From Mycobacterium sp. ACS4331 (GTDB taxonomy: Bacteria > Actinomycetota > Actinomycetes > Mycobacteriales > Mycobacteriaceae), in the NCBI RefSeq assembly GCF_001667265.1, contig NZ_LZHW01000066.1:1-59436 (forward strand): a stretch of DNA of 59,436 nucleotides, read 5' to 3'. The notes beneath the pieces are model-generated. The model saw only the letters and a program-made list of their open reading frames with translations. It made no database searches and had not been told where the DNA came from. Shown piece after piece: positions 1-7,248 of the stretch. The position numbers and the translations under genes are program-made. Position 1 is the stretch's first letter; each line of letters begins with the position of its first letter.

Positions 1-96
1 CCAGCTGGCCCACCCGCCCGCGCGCCCCCCGCGGCCGCCCCCCTCGTTCTTCCCCCCGGGGGGGGGGGGGGGGGGCCCGCCCCCCCCCCCCACGGA
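1..96. other. Homopolymer-rich window edge, no gene seen
   Basis: This stretch is almost entirely G and C. It has an unbroken run of 18 G at 58-75 and a run of 12 C at 80-91, directly before the stop codon of the first gene. No coding pattern, hairpin or promoter is apparent. Such runs are untypical of mycobacterial DNA and are common at low-quality contig ends, so the bases here should not be trusted. Confidence 0.6.
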
Positions 97-861
97 TCAC
101 TTCTTGGCGACCAGTCCGTCGACGATCTTGTTGAAATCGTCTGTCCCGAACGACACGTACTCGCTGAGATTGGCGTAGTCCAACGACGCCATCACCGAGC
201 GCTCGAGTTGCATGTTCATCAGGCGCTTGGTGCTCTCCACGGCCTGCTGCGGCAGTTCCAGGATCTTCTTGGCACATGCGACGGCCTCACTCACCGGATC
301 GGCCACCACATGATTGGCCAGCCCCAGTTCCAGCGCGCGCTGCGCGGTGATCTTGGTGCCCGTCAGCGCGAACTCCTTGGCCTGCAGGAAGCTGATCTGC
401 ATCGGCCACACCAGCGGGCCGCCGTCGGCGGCGACCAGACCGATGCGCACATGCGGGTCGGCGAAGTGCGCGGTCTCGGCCATGTAGACGACGTCCGACA
501 TCGCGGCCAGGCTGCAGCCCAATCCCACGGCCGGACCGTTGACCGCCGCCACGATCGGGATGCGGCAGCGGATCATGCCCAGCACGATGTCGCGGCCGTG
601 TTTGATGGTCTTGGTCCGCAGCGCCTCATCCCGGCGCAGTTCGTCGAGATAGTTGAAGTCACCGCCCGCCGAGAACGCACGACCAGCACCGGTGAGCACC
701 GCGACGCGCGCCTGCGGATCCTCACTCAGTTCGTTCCACAGGTTGGCGAGGCCGACATGCAGGTTGTCGTTGACGGCGTTGAGCGCATCGGGCCGGTTGA
801 GCGTGATGATGCGCAGAGGGCCCTCGGCCTTGACGTCGATCTCCTCTGGCATGCCGTACAT
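97..861 (-). CDS. Crotonase-fold (enoyl-CoA hydratase/isomerase family) protein
   Basis: The 254-residue protein has the crotonase fold, with the first oxyanion-hole motif AFSAGGDF near residues 62-69 and the second around AAVNGPAVGLGC at 105-116. The two glutamates that activate water in classical enoyl-CoA hydratases are not seen: by alignment to crotonase the positions hold Ser117 (GCSLAA) and His137 (DPHVR). The reaction may therefore be isomerisation, C-C cleavage or thioester hydrolysis rather than hydration. The ATG at 861 is chosen because GGGAG precedes it at normal spacing and it lies one base after the upstream dehydrogenase stop. It is the last gene of a four-gene minus-strand operon. 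Confidence 0.85.
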   Translation of the reverse strand: MYGMPEEIDVKAEGPLRIITLNRPDALNAVNDNLHVGLANLWNELSEDPQARVAVLTGAGRAFSAGGDFNYLDELRRDEALRTKTIKHGRDIVLGMIRCRIPIVAAVNGPAVGLGCSLAAMSDVVYMAETAHFADPHVRIGLVAADGGPLVWPMQISFLQAKEFALTGTKITAQRALELGLANHVVADPVSEAVACAKKILELPQQAVESTKRLMNMQLERSVMASLDYANLSEYVSFGTDDFNKIVDGLVAKK

Positions 862-862
862 G

Positions 863-1948
863 TCAAACTCCCAATCCGAGAATGCGCGAAGCGATGATGT
901 TCTTCTGAATCTGCGACGTACCGCCCATGACGCTCTGGGCCCGGCTGTACATGTACGCGCCGAGCATCTCGTCATCCCCGGTCCCGGCGATGTCGAGGGC
1001 CGCGTGCCCGACCGACTGCTCGACCCAGGTCATCAGCAGTTTGTCGATCGAACCGTTGGGACCGTGCGAGAGGCCGTCGAGTTGTTCGGAGAGCCTGCGC
1101 CGCACGTGATGGGTCAGCATCTCAACCTCCACCGCCGCCCACACCAGTTCCTCCGACGGCGTCTCGGCGCGCTTGGCCAGCGACCGCACGATCTTGTCGT
1201 AGCGGGCCGCGAAGCCGAGCGTCGACGGCTCCCGCTCATGGCTGACGACCGTCATCGCCAGCGGCCAGCCCTCACCGGGCGCACCCACCATGTTCTCCAC
1301 CGGAACCTTGGCACCGTCGAAGGTCACCTGCCCGAATTCCTTTGTGACGCCGCTGATCATCTGCAGCGGACGCTGTTCGATGCCGTCCTGATGCATGGAG
1401 CAGATGAACGCCGAGATGCCACGGTGCCGCTTGGCGTCGGGATCGGTGCGGGCCAACACCAGACACCAGTCGGCCTCGTCGGAGTAGCTGGTCCAGATCT
1501 TGTGGCCGTTGATCACCCAATGGTCGCCCTCGAGGGTCGCCGTGGTGGTCAGCGACGCGAGGTCCGAACCCGCACCCGGTTCGGAGAAGCCCTGGCACCA
1601 CCGTTCGCTGCCGTCGATCATGCCGGGCAGAAAGCGCTGCTGCAGTTCCTCGCTGCCGTGATGGCCGAGACCCACCACCAGGTAGCCCAGGCTGGGCCGC
1701 GCCGGGGCTCCGGCGCGCGCCAACTCCTCGTCGAGGATGACGTCGTAGACCGGGGGAAGCTCGTGCCCACCGAACTTCTTCGGCCAGGACAGACCGAAGA
1801 ATCCGGCCTGATACAGCGCGCGATGCCACTCCGCCGCCTTCGCCCAGTACTCGTCACCGGACGTCGGAAAATCCTTGGCGTGCACGCTCAACCACTCGCG
1901 CAGCCGTTGCCGGAACGCCGCCTCGTCGGCGGAATCACGAAAGTCCAA
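863..1948 (-). CDS. Acyl-CoA dehydrogenase, larger partner of a pair
   Basis: This 361-residue FAD enzyme should oxidise an acyl-CoA to the 2,3-enoyl-CoA. It has the family signature QGFSEPGAGSDLA near residues 119-131 and the C-terminal MGGTSQIQKN motif. The usual medium-chain catalytic Glu in that C-terminal motif is Gly. Glu238 in SHERE lines up with the isovaleryl/long-chain-type catalytic Glu and is the likely base. It overlaps the next dehydrogenase gene by 14 bases. This is the layout of mycobacterial FadE pairs such as FadE26-FadE27, which form heterotetramers on bulky or branched substrates. The substrate here is unknown. Confidence 0.9.
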   Translation of the reverse strand: MDFRDSADEAAFRQRLREWLSVHAKDFPTSGDEYWAKAAEWHRALYQAGFFGLSWPKKFGGHELPPVYDVILDEELARAGAPARPSLGYLVVGLGHHGSEELQQRFLPGMIDGSERWCQGFSEPGAGSDLASLTTTATLEGDHWVINGHKIWTSYSDEADWCLVLARTDPDAKRHRGISAFICSMHQDGIEQRPLQMISGVTKEFGQVTFDGAKVPVENMVGAPGEGWPLAMTVVSHEREPSTLGFAARYDKIVRSLAKRAETPSEELVWAAVEVEMLTHHVRRRLSEQLDGLSHGPNGSIDKLLMTWVEQSVGHAALDIAGTGDDEMLGAYMYSRAQSVMGGTSQIQKNIIASRILGLGV

Positions 1949-2840
1949 GGTCGATCTCCTCCCACTTGACGGGCCACAGTTCGGTCGAGGTCAACGCTCG
2001 ACGCAGATAGACGTGGGCAAGGCATTCCCAGGTGTTGCCGATGCCGCCGTGCACCTGGATGGACGTCTCGCACACCGTACGAGCCGTGCGGGCGCAGTAC
2101 AGTTTGGCCACCTTGGCGGCGCGCACCGCCTCGGCGGCGGGCAGTTCGTCGACCGCCCACGCCGCGTGGCGCAGGATGCTGACCGAACCCTCGACCAAAG
2201 TCAGGCTCTCGGCGAGCAGATGGGCCACGGCCTGATACGAGCCGATCGTATTGCCGTACTGTTCCCTGATTTTGGCGTACTCGACGGCCAGGTTCAGCGC
2301 GCCGCGGGACACCCCGACCAGATCCGCGGCGGTGACCACCAGGGCCAGCGCCTGCCACCGGGCCGCGGCCTCATCCGAGAGCTCGCCGACCGGTTCGGCC
2401 GCACCGAGTGCGACCCTGGCCCGGGTCAGGTCGGCCGACGGGGCCGACTCCCCGACCGGCGCCACCGCCACCGCGGTGCCGTCGAGTTGCACGGCGCGGG
2501 AACTGCCTCGGGCGTCGACGGCCTCGCCGCCGACCGCGACCGTCACCTCGACGGCGTCGATGCCGTCGAGGTGACGCGCCGCATCGTCGGCGAGCACCGG
2601 ACCGAGGAACGGTGCGTCGACGAGTCCGCGGCCGAACTCCTCGGCCACCAAGGCGACTTCGACGCCGGAGGCCTCGTCGGAGCGCAGCGACCGCCATCCT
2701 GTGACGGCGATCTGCTTGTCCAGTCTCGCGATTCGAGCCTCGTCGTCGAGTTCGGCGACCGATCCGGGACCGAGGTCGTCGGCCAGCTTCGCGGCCGCAT
2801 CACGCAGCTGTTGTTGTTCAGTGGTCAGACGTACATCCAT
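1935..2840 (-). CDS. Acyl-CoA dehydrogenase, smaller partner of a pair
   Basis: The 301-residue protein is a short acyl-CoA dehydrogenase. It keeps the C-terminal helical core, including REQYGNTIGSYQA and the FAD-contacting VHGGIGNTWE motif, but has a shortened middle region. No catalytic Glu is evident at either usual position. In known FadE heterotetramers one subunit supplies the base and the other completes the FAD site, so this is inferred to be the non-catalytic half. The start codon overlaps the end of the ligase gene by 23 bases and the gene overlaps its partner by 14 bases, indicating translational coupling. Confidence 0.88.
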   Translation of the reverse strand: MDVRLTTEQQQLRDAAAKLADDLGPGSVAELDDEARIARLDKQIAVTGWRSLRSDEASGVEVALVAEEFGRGLVDAPFLGPVLADDAARHLDGIDAVEVTVAVGGEAVDARGSSRAVQLDGTAVAVAPVGESAPSADLTRARVALGAAEPVGELSDEAAARWQALALVVTAADLVGVSRGALNLAVEYAKIREQYGNTIGSYQAVAHLLAESLTLVEGSVSILRHAAWAVDELPAAEAVRAAKVAKLYCARTARTVCETSIQVHGGIGNTWECLAHVYLRRALTSTELWPVKWEEIDLGLS

Positions 2841-4224
2841 GGCGCTCCTTCAGCACGCGACGCAGCACCTTGCCCGACGGCAGGCGCGGGATCTCGGGGA
2901 CGAAAACAATCTCGGCGGGTCGTTTGTAGGACGCCAGCGACTCAGCCACGAGCGCAGTCAGCTCCGCCGCGGGGACCTCGCGGTGCACGGCGACCGCAGC
3001 GACGACGGCCTCACCGTCGGCCTCATGCGACACCCCGAACACCGCACAGTCGGCCACCGCGGGGTGGCCGTGCAGGACGGCCTCGACCTCGGCGGGCGCG
3101 ACCTGGAAGCCGCGGACCTTGATCATCTCCTTGGCACGGTCGGTGATCCGCAGGTGGCCGTCGTCGTCGAGGAAGCCGACGTCACCGGTGCGGTACCAAC
3201 CGTCCGCGACGACGGTGGCGGTGTCCTCGGCCGGCAGATATCCGGCCATCATCGAATTCGACTGGGCCTGAATCTCTCCGGGCATTCCGGTGGGCAGGGG
3301 CTCTCCGGTCTCGAGAGAGACCACGCGCAACCGCACGCCGGGGGCGGGGCGCCCCACGGTGTCAAGCGGACCGCCGGCGAGTTCGTTGCAGGTCAGGACG
3401 GGCAGCTCACTGGCGCCGTACGCCGTCGTCCACCCCACGCCGGTGCGGCGGGTGACGGTCTCGGCCACGCTGACCGTCACCGGGGTGGCGCACCACATGA
3501 TGTAGCGCAGTGAGGACAGGTCGAAGGACTCCAGCTCGGGGTGCGCGGCGATGGCCAGCGCGATCGGGGCGACGGCCATCTCGACGGTGATGCGGTCGGT
3601 CTCGATGTGCCGCAGCATGGTGTCGATGTCGAAGCGGCGGTGCAGGCGCAGCCAGCCCCCGGATTCGAGCACCGTGGCGATGTTCAGCAGCCCCAGGATG
3701 TGGGAGGGGGGCGTGACGATCTGCATGCGGTCGGACTCGGTCAACCGCAGCACGGTGCGCCAATCGGAGATCGCGGCCGCGAAGGAACCGTGTGTGTGTC
3801 GCACGGCCTTGGGCAGACCCGTGGTGCCCGAACTGAAGACCAGGACCGCCTCGGCGTCCGGGTCGGGGGTGACCGCGGGCGGTGGCGGCGCGGCGGCGCG
3901 CTCCTCGTCGAGACTCGTCATCGGCATCAAGGCGGAGAGAGCGGCCTGGTCGCCGATCGCGTGGGCGGGTGCCGTGAGCGCCAGCGCATGCGCGACTTCG
4001 GCCTGCTTCCAGGCGGGACTGATCAGGACGACGGAGGCGCCGAGCCTCCAGATCGCGTACAGCGCCGCGACGAACTCCGGGCGGTTCGAGGACATGAGTG
4101 CGACGCGCTGCCCGCGCCGCACGCCGCGCTGCGCGAGGACAGCACCGAACGACGAGATCTCGGCCTCGAGTTCCGACCGGCGGTAGTCGCGCTCCTCGAA
4201 CGCGAGAACGACCGGGTCAGACAT
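2818..4224 (-). CDS. AMP-forming acyl-CoA synthetase
   Basis: This enzyme adenylates a carboxylic acid and transfers it to CoA, and probably opens the pathway encoded around it. The P-loop VFSSGTTGLPK, the YGASE motif, the WYRTGDVG motif and the C-terminal PSGKVLRR lysine are all present, so both half-reactions look intact. The protein is about 468 residues, slightly shorter than typical fatty-acid FadD proteins. The ATG at 4224 is chosen because GGAGG lies five bases upstream; an upstream in-frame start at 4254 lacks such a site. It is the first gene of the operon that continues with the two dehydrogenases and the crotonase. It is divergent from the ferredoxin gene across a palindromic operator. 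Confidence 0.9.
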   Translation of the reverse strand: MSDPVVLAFEERDYRRSELEAEISSFGAVLAQRGVRRGQRVALMSSNRPEFVAALYAIWRLGASVVLISPAWKQAEVAHALALTAPAHAIGDQAALSALMPMTSLDEERAAAPPPPAVTPDPDAEAVLVFSSGTTGLPKAVRHTHGSFAAAISDWRTVLRLTESDRMQIVTPPSHILGLLNIATVLESGGWLRLHRRFDIDTMLRHIETDRITVEMAVAPIALAIAAHPELESFDLSSLRYIMWCATPVTVSVAETVTRRTGVGWTTAYGASELPVLTCNELAGGPLDTVGRPAPGVRLRVVSLETGEPLPTGMPGEIQAQSNSMMAGYLPAEDTATVVADGWYRTGDVGFLDDDGHLRITDRAKEMIKVRGFQVAPAEVEAVLHGHPAVADCAVFGVSHEADGEAVVAAVAVHREVPAAELTALVAESLASYKRPAEIVFVPEIPRLPSGKVLRRVLKERHGCTSDH

Positions 4225-4326
4225 CGGTCCTCCTCGGCGAGGGTGTCGGGGCATCGCATTGACCCCGGTGGGCGGACTGCGGAGCCGCGCGGGCGCGTGG
4301 CAGACTGGAGAAGATCCTATCTCAGG

Positions 4327-4345
4327 ATGAGAACATTATTCTCAT
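4327..4345. promoter_or_regulatory. Palindromic operator candidate, ATGAGAA-N5-TTCTCAT
   Basis: A perfect 7-5-7 inverted repeat sits between the divergent acyl-CoA synthetase and ferredoxin genes. Its core GAGAA-N5-TTCTC recurs at 11139-11153 in front of the TetR gene of the same locus. The size and symmetry fit a TetR-family operator. Binding by that regulator is an inference. Confidence 0.6.
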
Positions 4346-4389
4346 TGGGGTAGAATACACATACCAGTTCCCGCTACCCAGAGGATGGG

Positions 4390-4722
4390 GTGATGGCAGT
4401 ACCGATGTCCAGCGACACCGAAGTGGCCCCGTCACAGAGCAGCGACGCTCCACCGAGTGTGACGATCCTGCTCGACGGCAAGACCGCGACCACGTCCGCC
4501 CGGCCGGACGAGACCATCCTGGAGACGGCCCGCCGCGCCGGATTGACACCACCGTTCTCCTGCGAGGCCGGCAACTGCGGCACCTGCATGGCCAAGCTCA
4601 CCGAAGGCACGGCGTCGATGCGCGTGAATGACGCGCTCGACGATGACGAGGTCGAAGAGGGTTACGTGCTGACCTGTCAGGCCACGCCCGATGGGCCCGT
4701 CGTCGTCGACTACGACTGCTGA
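4390..4722 (+). CDS. Plant-type [2Fe-2S] ferredoxin
   Basis: The protein of up to 110 residues is a free-standing 2Fe-2S domain with the motif CEAGNCGTC followed by a fourth cysteine in LTCQATP, spaced as in plant-type ferredoxins. The closest remembered domains are the C-terminal ferredoxin parts of phenylacetate- or KshB-type reductases, but no reductase domain is attached. It probably passes electrons to an oxygenase or oxidoreductase. GTG at 4390, ATG at 4393 and ATG at 4405 are all possible starts; GAGG just upstream favours the first two. It is divergent from the acyl-CoA synthetase and shares its operator region. Confidence 0.85.
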   Translation: MMAVPMSSDTEVAPSQSSDAPPSVTILLDGKTATTSARPDETILETARRAGLTPPFSCEAGNCGTCMAKLTEGTASMRVNDALDDDEVEEGYVLTCQATPDGPVVVDYDC

Positions 4723-4749
4723 GCGCGTCTCCCCTTCACCACCGAAACC

Positions 4750-4792
4750 GACATTTGGGTGCGAAAAACCCGGTTTTTCACGCCCAAATGTC
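4750..4792. terminator. Bidirectional terminator hairpin
   Basis: Two 21-base arms (4750-4770 and 4772-4792) pair with only two non-Watson-Crick positions, between the convergent ferredoxin and CoA-transferase genes. The stem has a GACATTTGGG base and a GAAAAACC/GGTTTTTC top. This could stop transcription from both sides. A degenerate third copy of one arm follows at about 4793-4815. Confidence 0.75.
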
Positions 4793-4826
4793 CATTTTGG
4801 CGTGAAAGAACCCGGGCGCCACAGCG

Positions 4827-5864
4827 CTACGACCCGTACTCCCCCAGCACCGGCGGCGGGCGATAGTCGGGCTGATACCCCTCGACGCGGACCGAGCTGG
4901 CCACGAGCCGGTACTCCCCCGCGGACACGACCATCTCCGGCAGGTCATCGAGCGCCTCGGGAAGAGTGCGCACGGCCGCGGCGGGAATCCCCAGCGGTTT
5001 GAGCCGGGCCTCCCAGTTCCTGGCCGTGTCACCCGCCAGCGCGGCGGTGACGACGGCGAGCACCTCATCACGCCGCGCCGAGCGTTCGGCCATGGTGTCG
5101 AATCCCGTCAGACCCGCTTCCGCGCTGAATCTGCTCCAGAACCCGTCGTGCGTGATGAACAACGCCAGATATCCCTCCGCGGTGGGGAACAACTGGGCCG
5201 GCACGTAGAACGAGTGCGCGCCGTTCGGGCGGCGCTGCGGGTGCACACCCCGGTTGAGGTAGGCCGCGGCGTGATAGTTCAACTGGGACAGCAGCACATC
5301 GCGCAGCGAGACGTCGATCTGACCACCGCGCCCCGACACGATCTGTGCCAGCAGGCCCAGCGCCGCGGTCAGACCCGTGGAGTTGTCCGCCGACGAATAG
5401 CCCGGCAGTGTCGGTGGCCCGTCCGGATCCCCGGTGAGCGCGGCGATGCCGGTCGCGGCCTGCACGATGTAGTCGAATGCCGGGTCGTCACCGCCGTTGA
5501 GGCCGAATCCGGTCAACGCGACGCAGACGATCTTCGGGTTGAACTTCTGCAGCGCCTCATACGTCAGCCCCAGCTTGTGGATGGCCGACGGCTTCAGATT
5601 CACCAGCAGCGCATGGGATTCCGCGACGAGTTCGGCGAGTCTGCGCTGCCCGGCGTCGGTGCCCAACTCCAGGCAGATGCTGCGCTTGCCACGGTTGAGA
5701 CTGGCGAAGTAGTCGTCGCTGACCTGACGCGAGATGTCGCCGGTCGGCGGTTCGATCTTGATCACCTCGGCGCCGAGGTCGGCCAGCATCATGGTCGCGT
5801 AGGGACCGGCGAGCATCGTGCCGACTTCCAGGACGCGGATGCCGGCGAGGGGCCCTGCGCTCAT
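4827..5864 (-). CDS. Family III CoA-transferase (CaiB/BaiF type)
   Basis: This 345-residue protein belongs to the CaiB/BaiF/Frc family, which moves CoA between carboxylic acids; some relatives act as epimerases or ligase substitutes. The N-terminal GIRVLEVGTMLAGPYA and LADLGAEVIKIEPP motifs are typical. Asp160 in SSADNSTG lines up with the catalytic aspartate of formyl-CoA transferase. It overlaps the upstream F420-type oxidoreductase gene by four bases and is the last gene of the mutase operon. It could load CoA onto the mutase substrate or recover it from a product acid. Confidence 0.88.
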   Translation of the reverse strand: MSAGPLAGIRVLEVGTMLAGPYATMMLADLGAEVIKIEPPTGDISRQVSDDYFASLNRGKRSICLELGTDAGQRRLAELVAESHALLVNLKPSAIHKLGLTYEALQKFNPKIVCVALTGFGLNGGDDPAFDYIVQAATGIAALTGDPDGPPTLPGYSSADNSTGLTAALGLLAQIVSGRGGQIDVSLRDVLLSQLNYHAAAYLNRGVHPQRRPNGAHSFYVPAQLFPTAEGYLALFITHDGFWSRFSAEAGLTGFDTMAERSARRDEVLAVVTAALAGDTARNWEARLKPLGIPAAAVRTLPEALDDLPEMVVSAGEYRLVASSVRVEGYQPDYRPPPVLGEYGS

Positions 5865-6817
5865 CGCACCGCTTTGGCGAGTTCGGCAATCACCTCGCGC
5901 GTGCGGTACTTCGATGCCACGAGTTCGTCACGGGTGTCCCCGATCGGGAGCAGGCGCACCGAAAGGTCGGTCACGCCGGCGTCGGCGAACGATTGGAATC
6001 GCCGCAGAATTGATTCGGCATCGCCGGCCGCGCAGAGGTCGCCGACAGTGCGCGCGTCCCCGCGATCCAGAAGCTTCTGGTAGTTCGGCGACGTCTCCGC
6101 CTCGGCGAGGATGCGGTTGGCCCGCTCCTTGGCGGCGTCGATCTCGGAGTTCGCACACAGGCAGACCGGGATGCCCGCGACGATGCGCGGCTCGGGCCGG
6201 CCGGCGTTCTCGGCGGCCTTGGTGATGCGCGGGGCGATGTGATCGCCGATCGCGCGTTCATCGGCCATCCAGAGCACGGTGCCGTCGGCGAGTTCGCCGG
6301 CGATCTGCAGCATCACAGGCCCCAACGCGGCGATCAGCACCGGTAGGCGAGGCTCGGCGCCCAAGGCGGTGGGGTTGTGCACCGTGAACGTGTCGTTCTC
6401 GACGTCGACGGGCCCCGGCCCGCTCAGCGCGGCGTTGAGCACCTCGAGATAGTCGCGGGTGTAGGCCGCGGGCTTCTCATAGGGCAGCCCGAGCATGTCC
6501 CGGATGATCCAGTGGTGCGACGGCCCGACACCGAGCGCGAGTCGACCACCGCTGCCCGCGTGCACCGAAAGCGCCTGGCGGGCAAGCGCGATTGGGTGCT
6601 GCGCCTGCAGCGGAACGACCGCGGTCCCGAGTTCGATGCGGGTGGTGCGGCCACCCATCAGCGACACCATGGTCAGGCAGTCGAAGTCGTCGGGCACCTG
6701 CGGCATCCACGCGGTGTCCAAGCCGGCCGACTCGGCCCATTCGATGTCGGACAGGAACTTGGTGACCTTGCGGGTCATGTCGCCCCGTTCGGCACCGATC
6801 ATCACGCCGAGGCGCAT
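5861..6817 (-). CDS. LLM-class F420-dependent oxidoreductase
   Basis: The 318-residue protein has the luciferase-like TIM barrel seen in mycobacterial F420-dependent enzymes. It starts MRLGVMIG and contains the conserved segments ELGTAVVPLQAQHPIALARQA and GRLALGVGPSH. Members oxidise alcohols or reduce enones using F420, or less often use FMN as monooxygenases. The cofactor cannot be settled from sequence alone. It overlaps the CoA-transferase gene by four bases and shares one base with the end of the B12-binding subunit gene, so it is firmly within the mutase operon. Confidence 0.85.
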   Translation of the reverse strand: MRLGVMIGAERGDMTRKVTKFLSDIEWAESAGLDTAWMPQVPDDFDCLTMVSLMGGRTTRIELGTAVVPLQAQHPIALARQALSVHAGSGGRLALGVGPSHHWIIRDMLGLPYEKPAAYTRDYLEVLNAALSGPGPVDVENDTFTVHNPTALGAEPRLPVLIAALGPVMLQIAGELADGTVLWMADERAIGDHIAPRITKAAENAGRPEPRIVAGIPVCLCANSEIDAAKERANRILAEAETSPNYQKLLDRGDARTVGDLCAAGDAESILRRFQSFADAGVTDLSVRLLPIGDTRDELVASKYRTREVIAELAKAVR

Positions 6818-7248
6818 CAGCTCGCCTCTCCTTCCGCAGCCACGGTCTGACCGGTCAGGGCGCGGACGTCACGCACCAGGACATCCAGTGGAGTCCCGGT
6901 CGGAAACACCGCTGCGGCACCCGCATCGAGCACCTTCTGCACGTCACCCTGCGGGATCGTGCCGCCGACCACGACGGCGATGTCGCCGGCGTCGGCGGCC
7001 CGCAGTGCCTCGACGGTGCGGGCCGTGAGCGCCAGGTGCGCCCCCGAGAGGATCGAAAGGCCCACCACCGCAACATCTTCCTGCAGGGCGATGGACACGA
7101 TGTCCTCGATGCGCTGCCGGATTCCGGTGTAGATCACCTCGAACCCCGCGTCACGCAGCGTGCGCGCGACGATCTTGGCCCCGCGGTCATGGCCGTCCAA
7201 ACCCGGCTTGGCCACCAGGATGCGGGCCGGAGAATCTGCAGAAGTCAT
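6817..7248 (-). CDS. B12-binding small subunit of an acyl-CoA mutase
   Basis: This 143-residue protein is a stand-alone cobalamin-binding Rossmann domain. It has the DGHDRG motif (residues 19-24), whose histidine replaces the dimethylbenzimidazole ligand of cobalt, then GLSILSG and the VVGGTIP loop. Free-standing small subunits are typical of isobutyryl-CoA, 2-hydroxyisobutyryl-CoA and archaeal methylmalonyl-CoA mutases. Its ATG follows the TAG of the large-subunit gene with no gap, which favours equal synthesis of both subunits. Confidence 0.93.
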   Translation of the reverse strand: MTSADSPARILVAKPGLDGHDRGAKIVARTLRDAGFEVIYTGIRQRIEDIVSIALQEDVAVVGLSILSGAHLALTARTVEALRAADAGDIAVVVGGTIPQGDVQKVLDAGAAAVFPTGTPLDVLVRDVRALTGQTVAAEGEAS

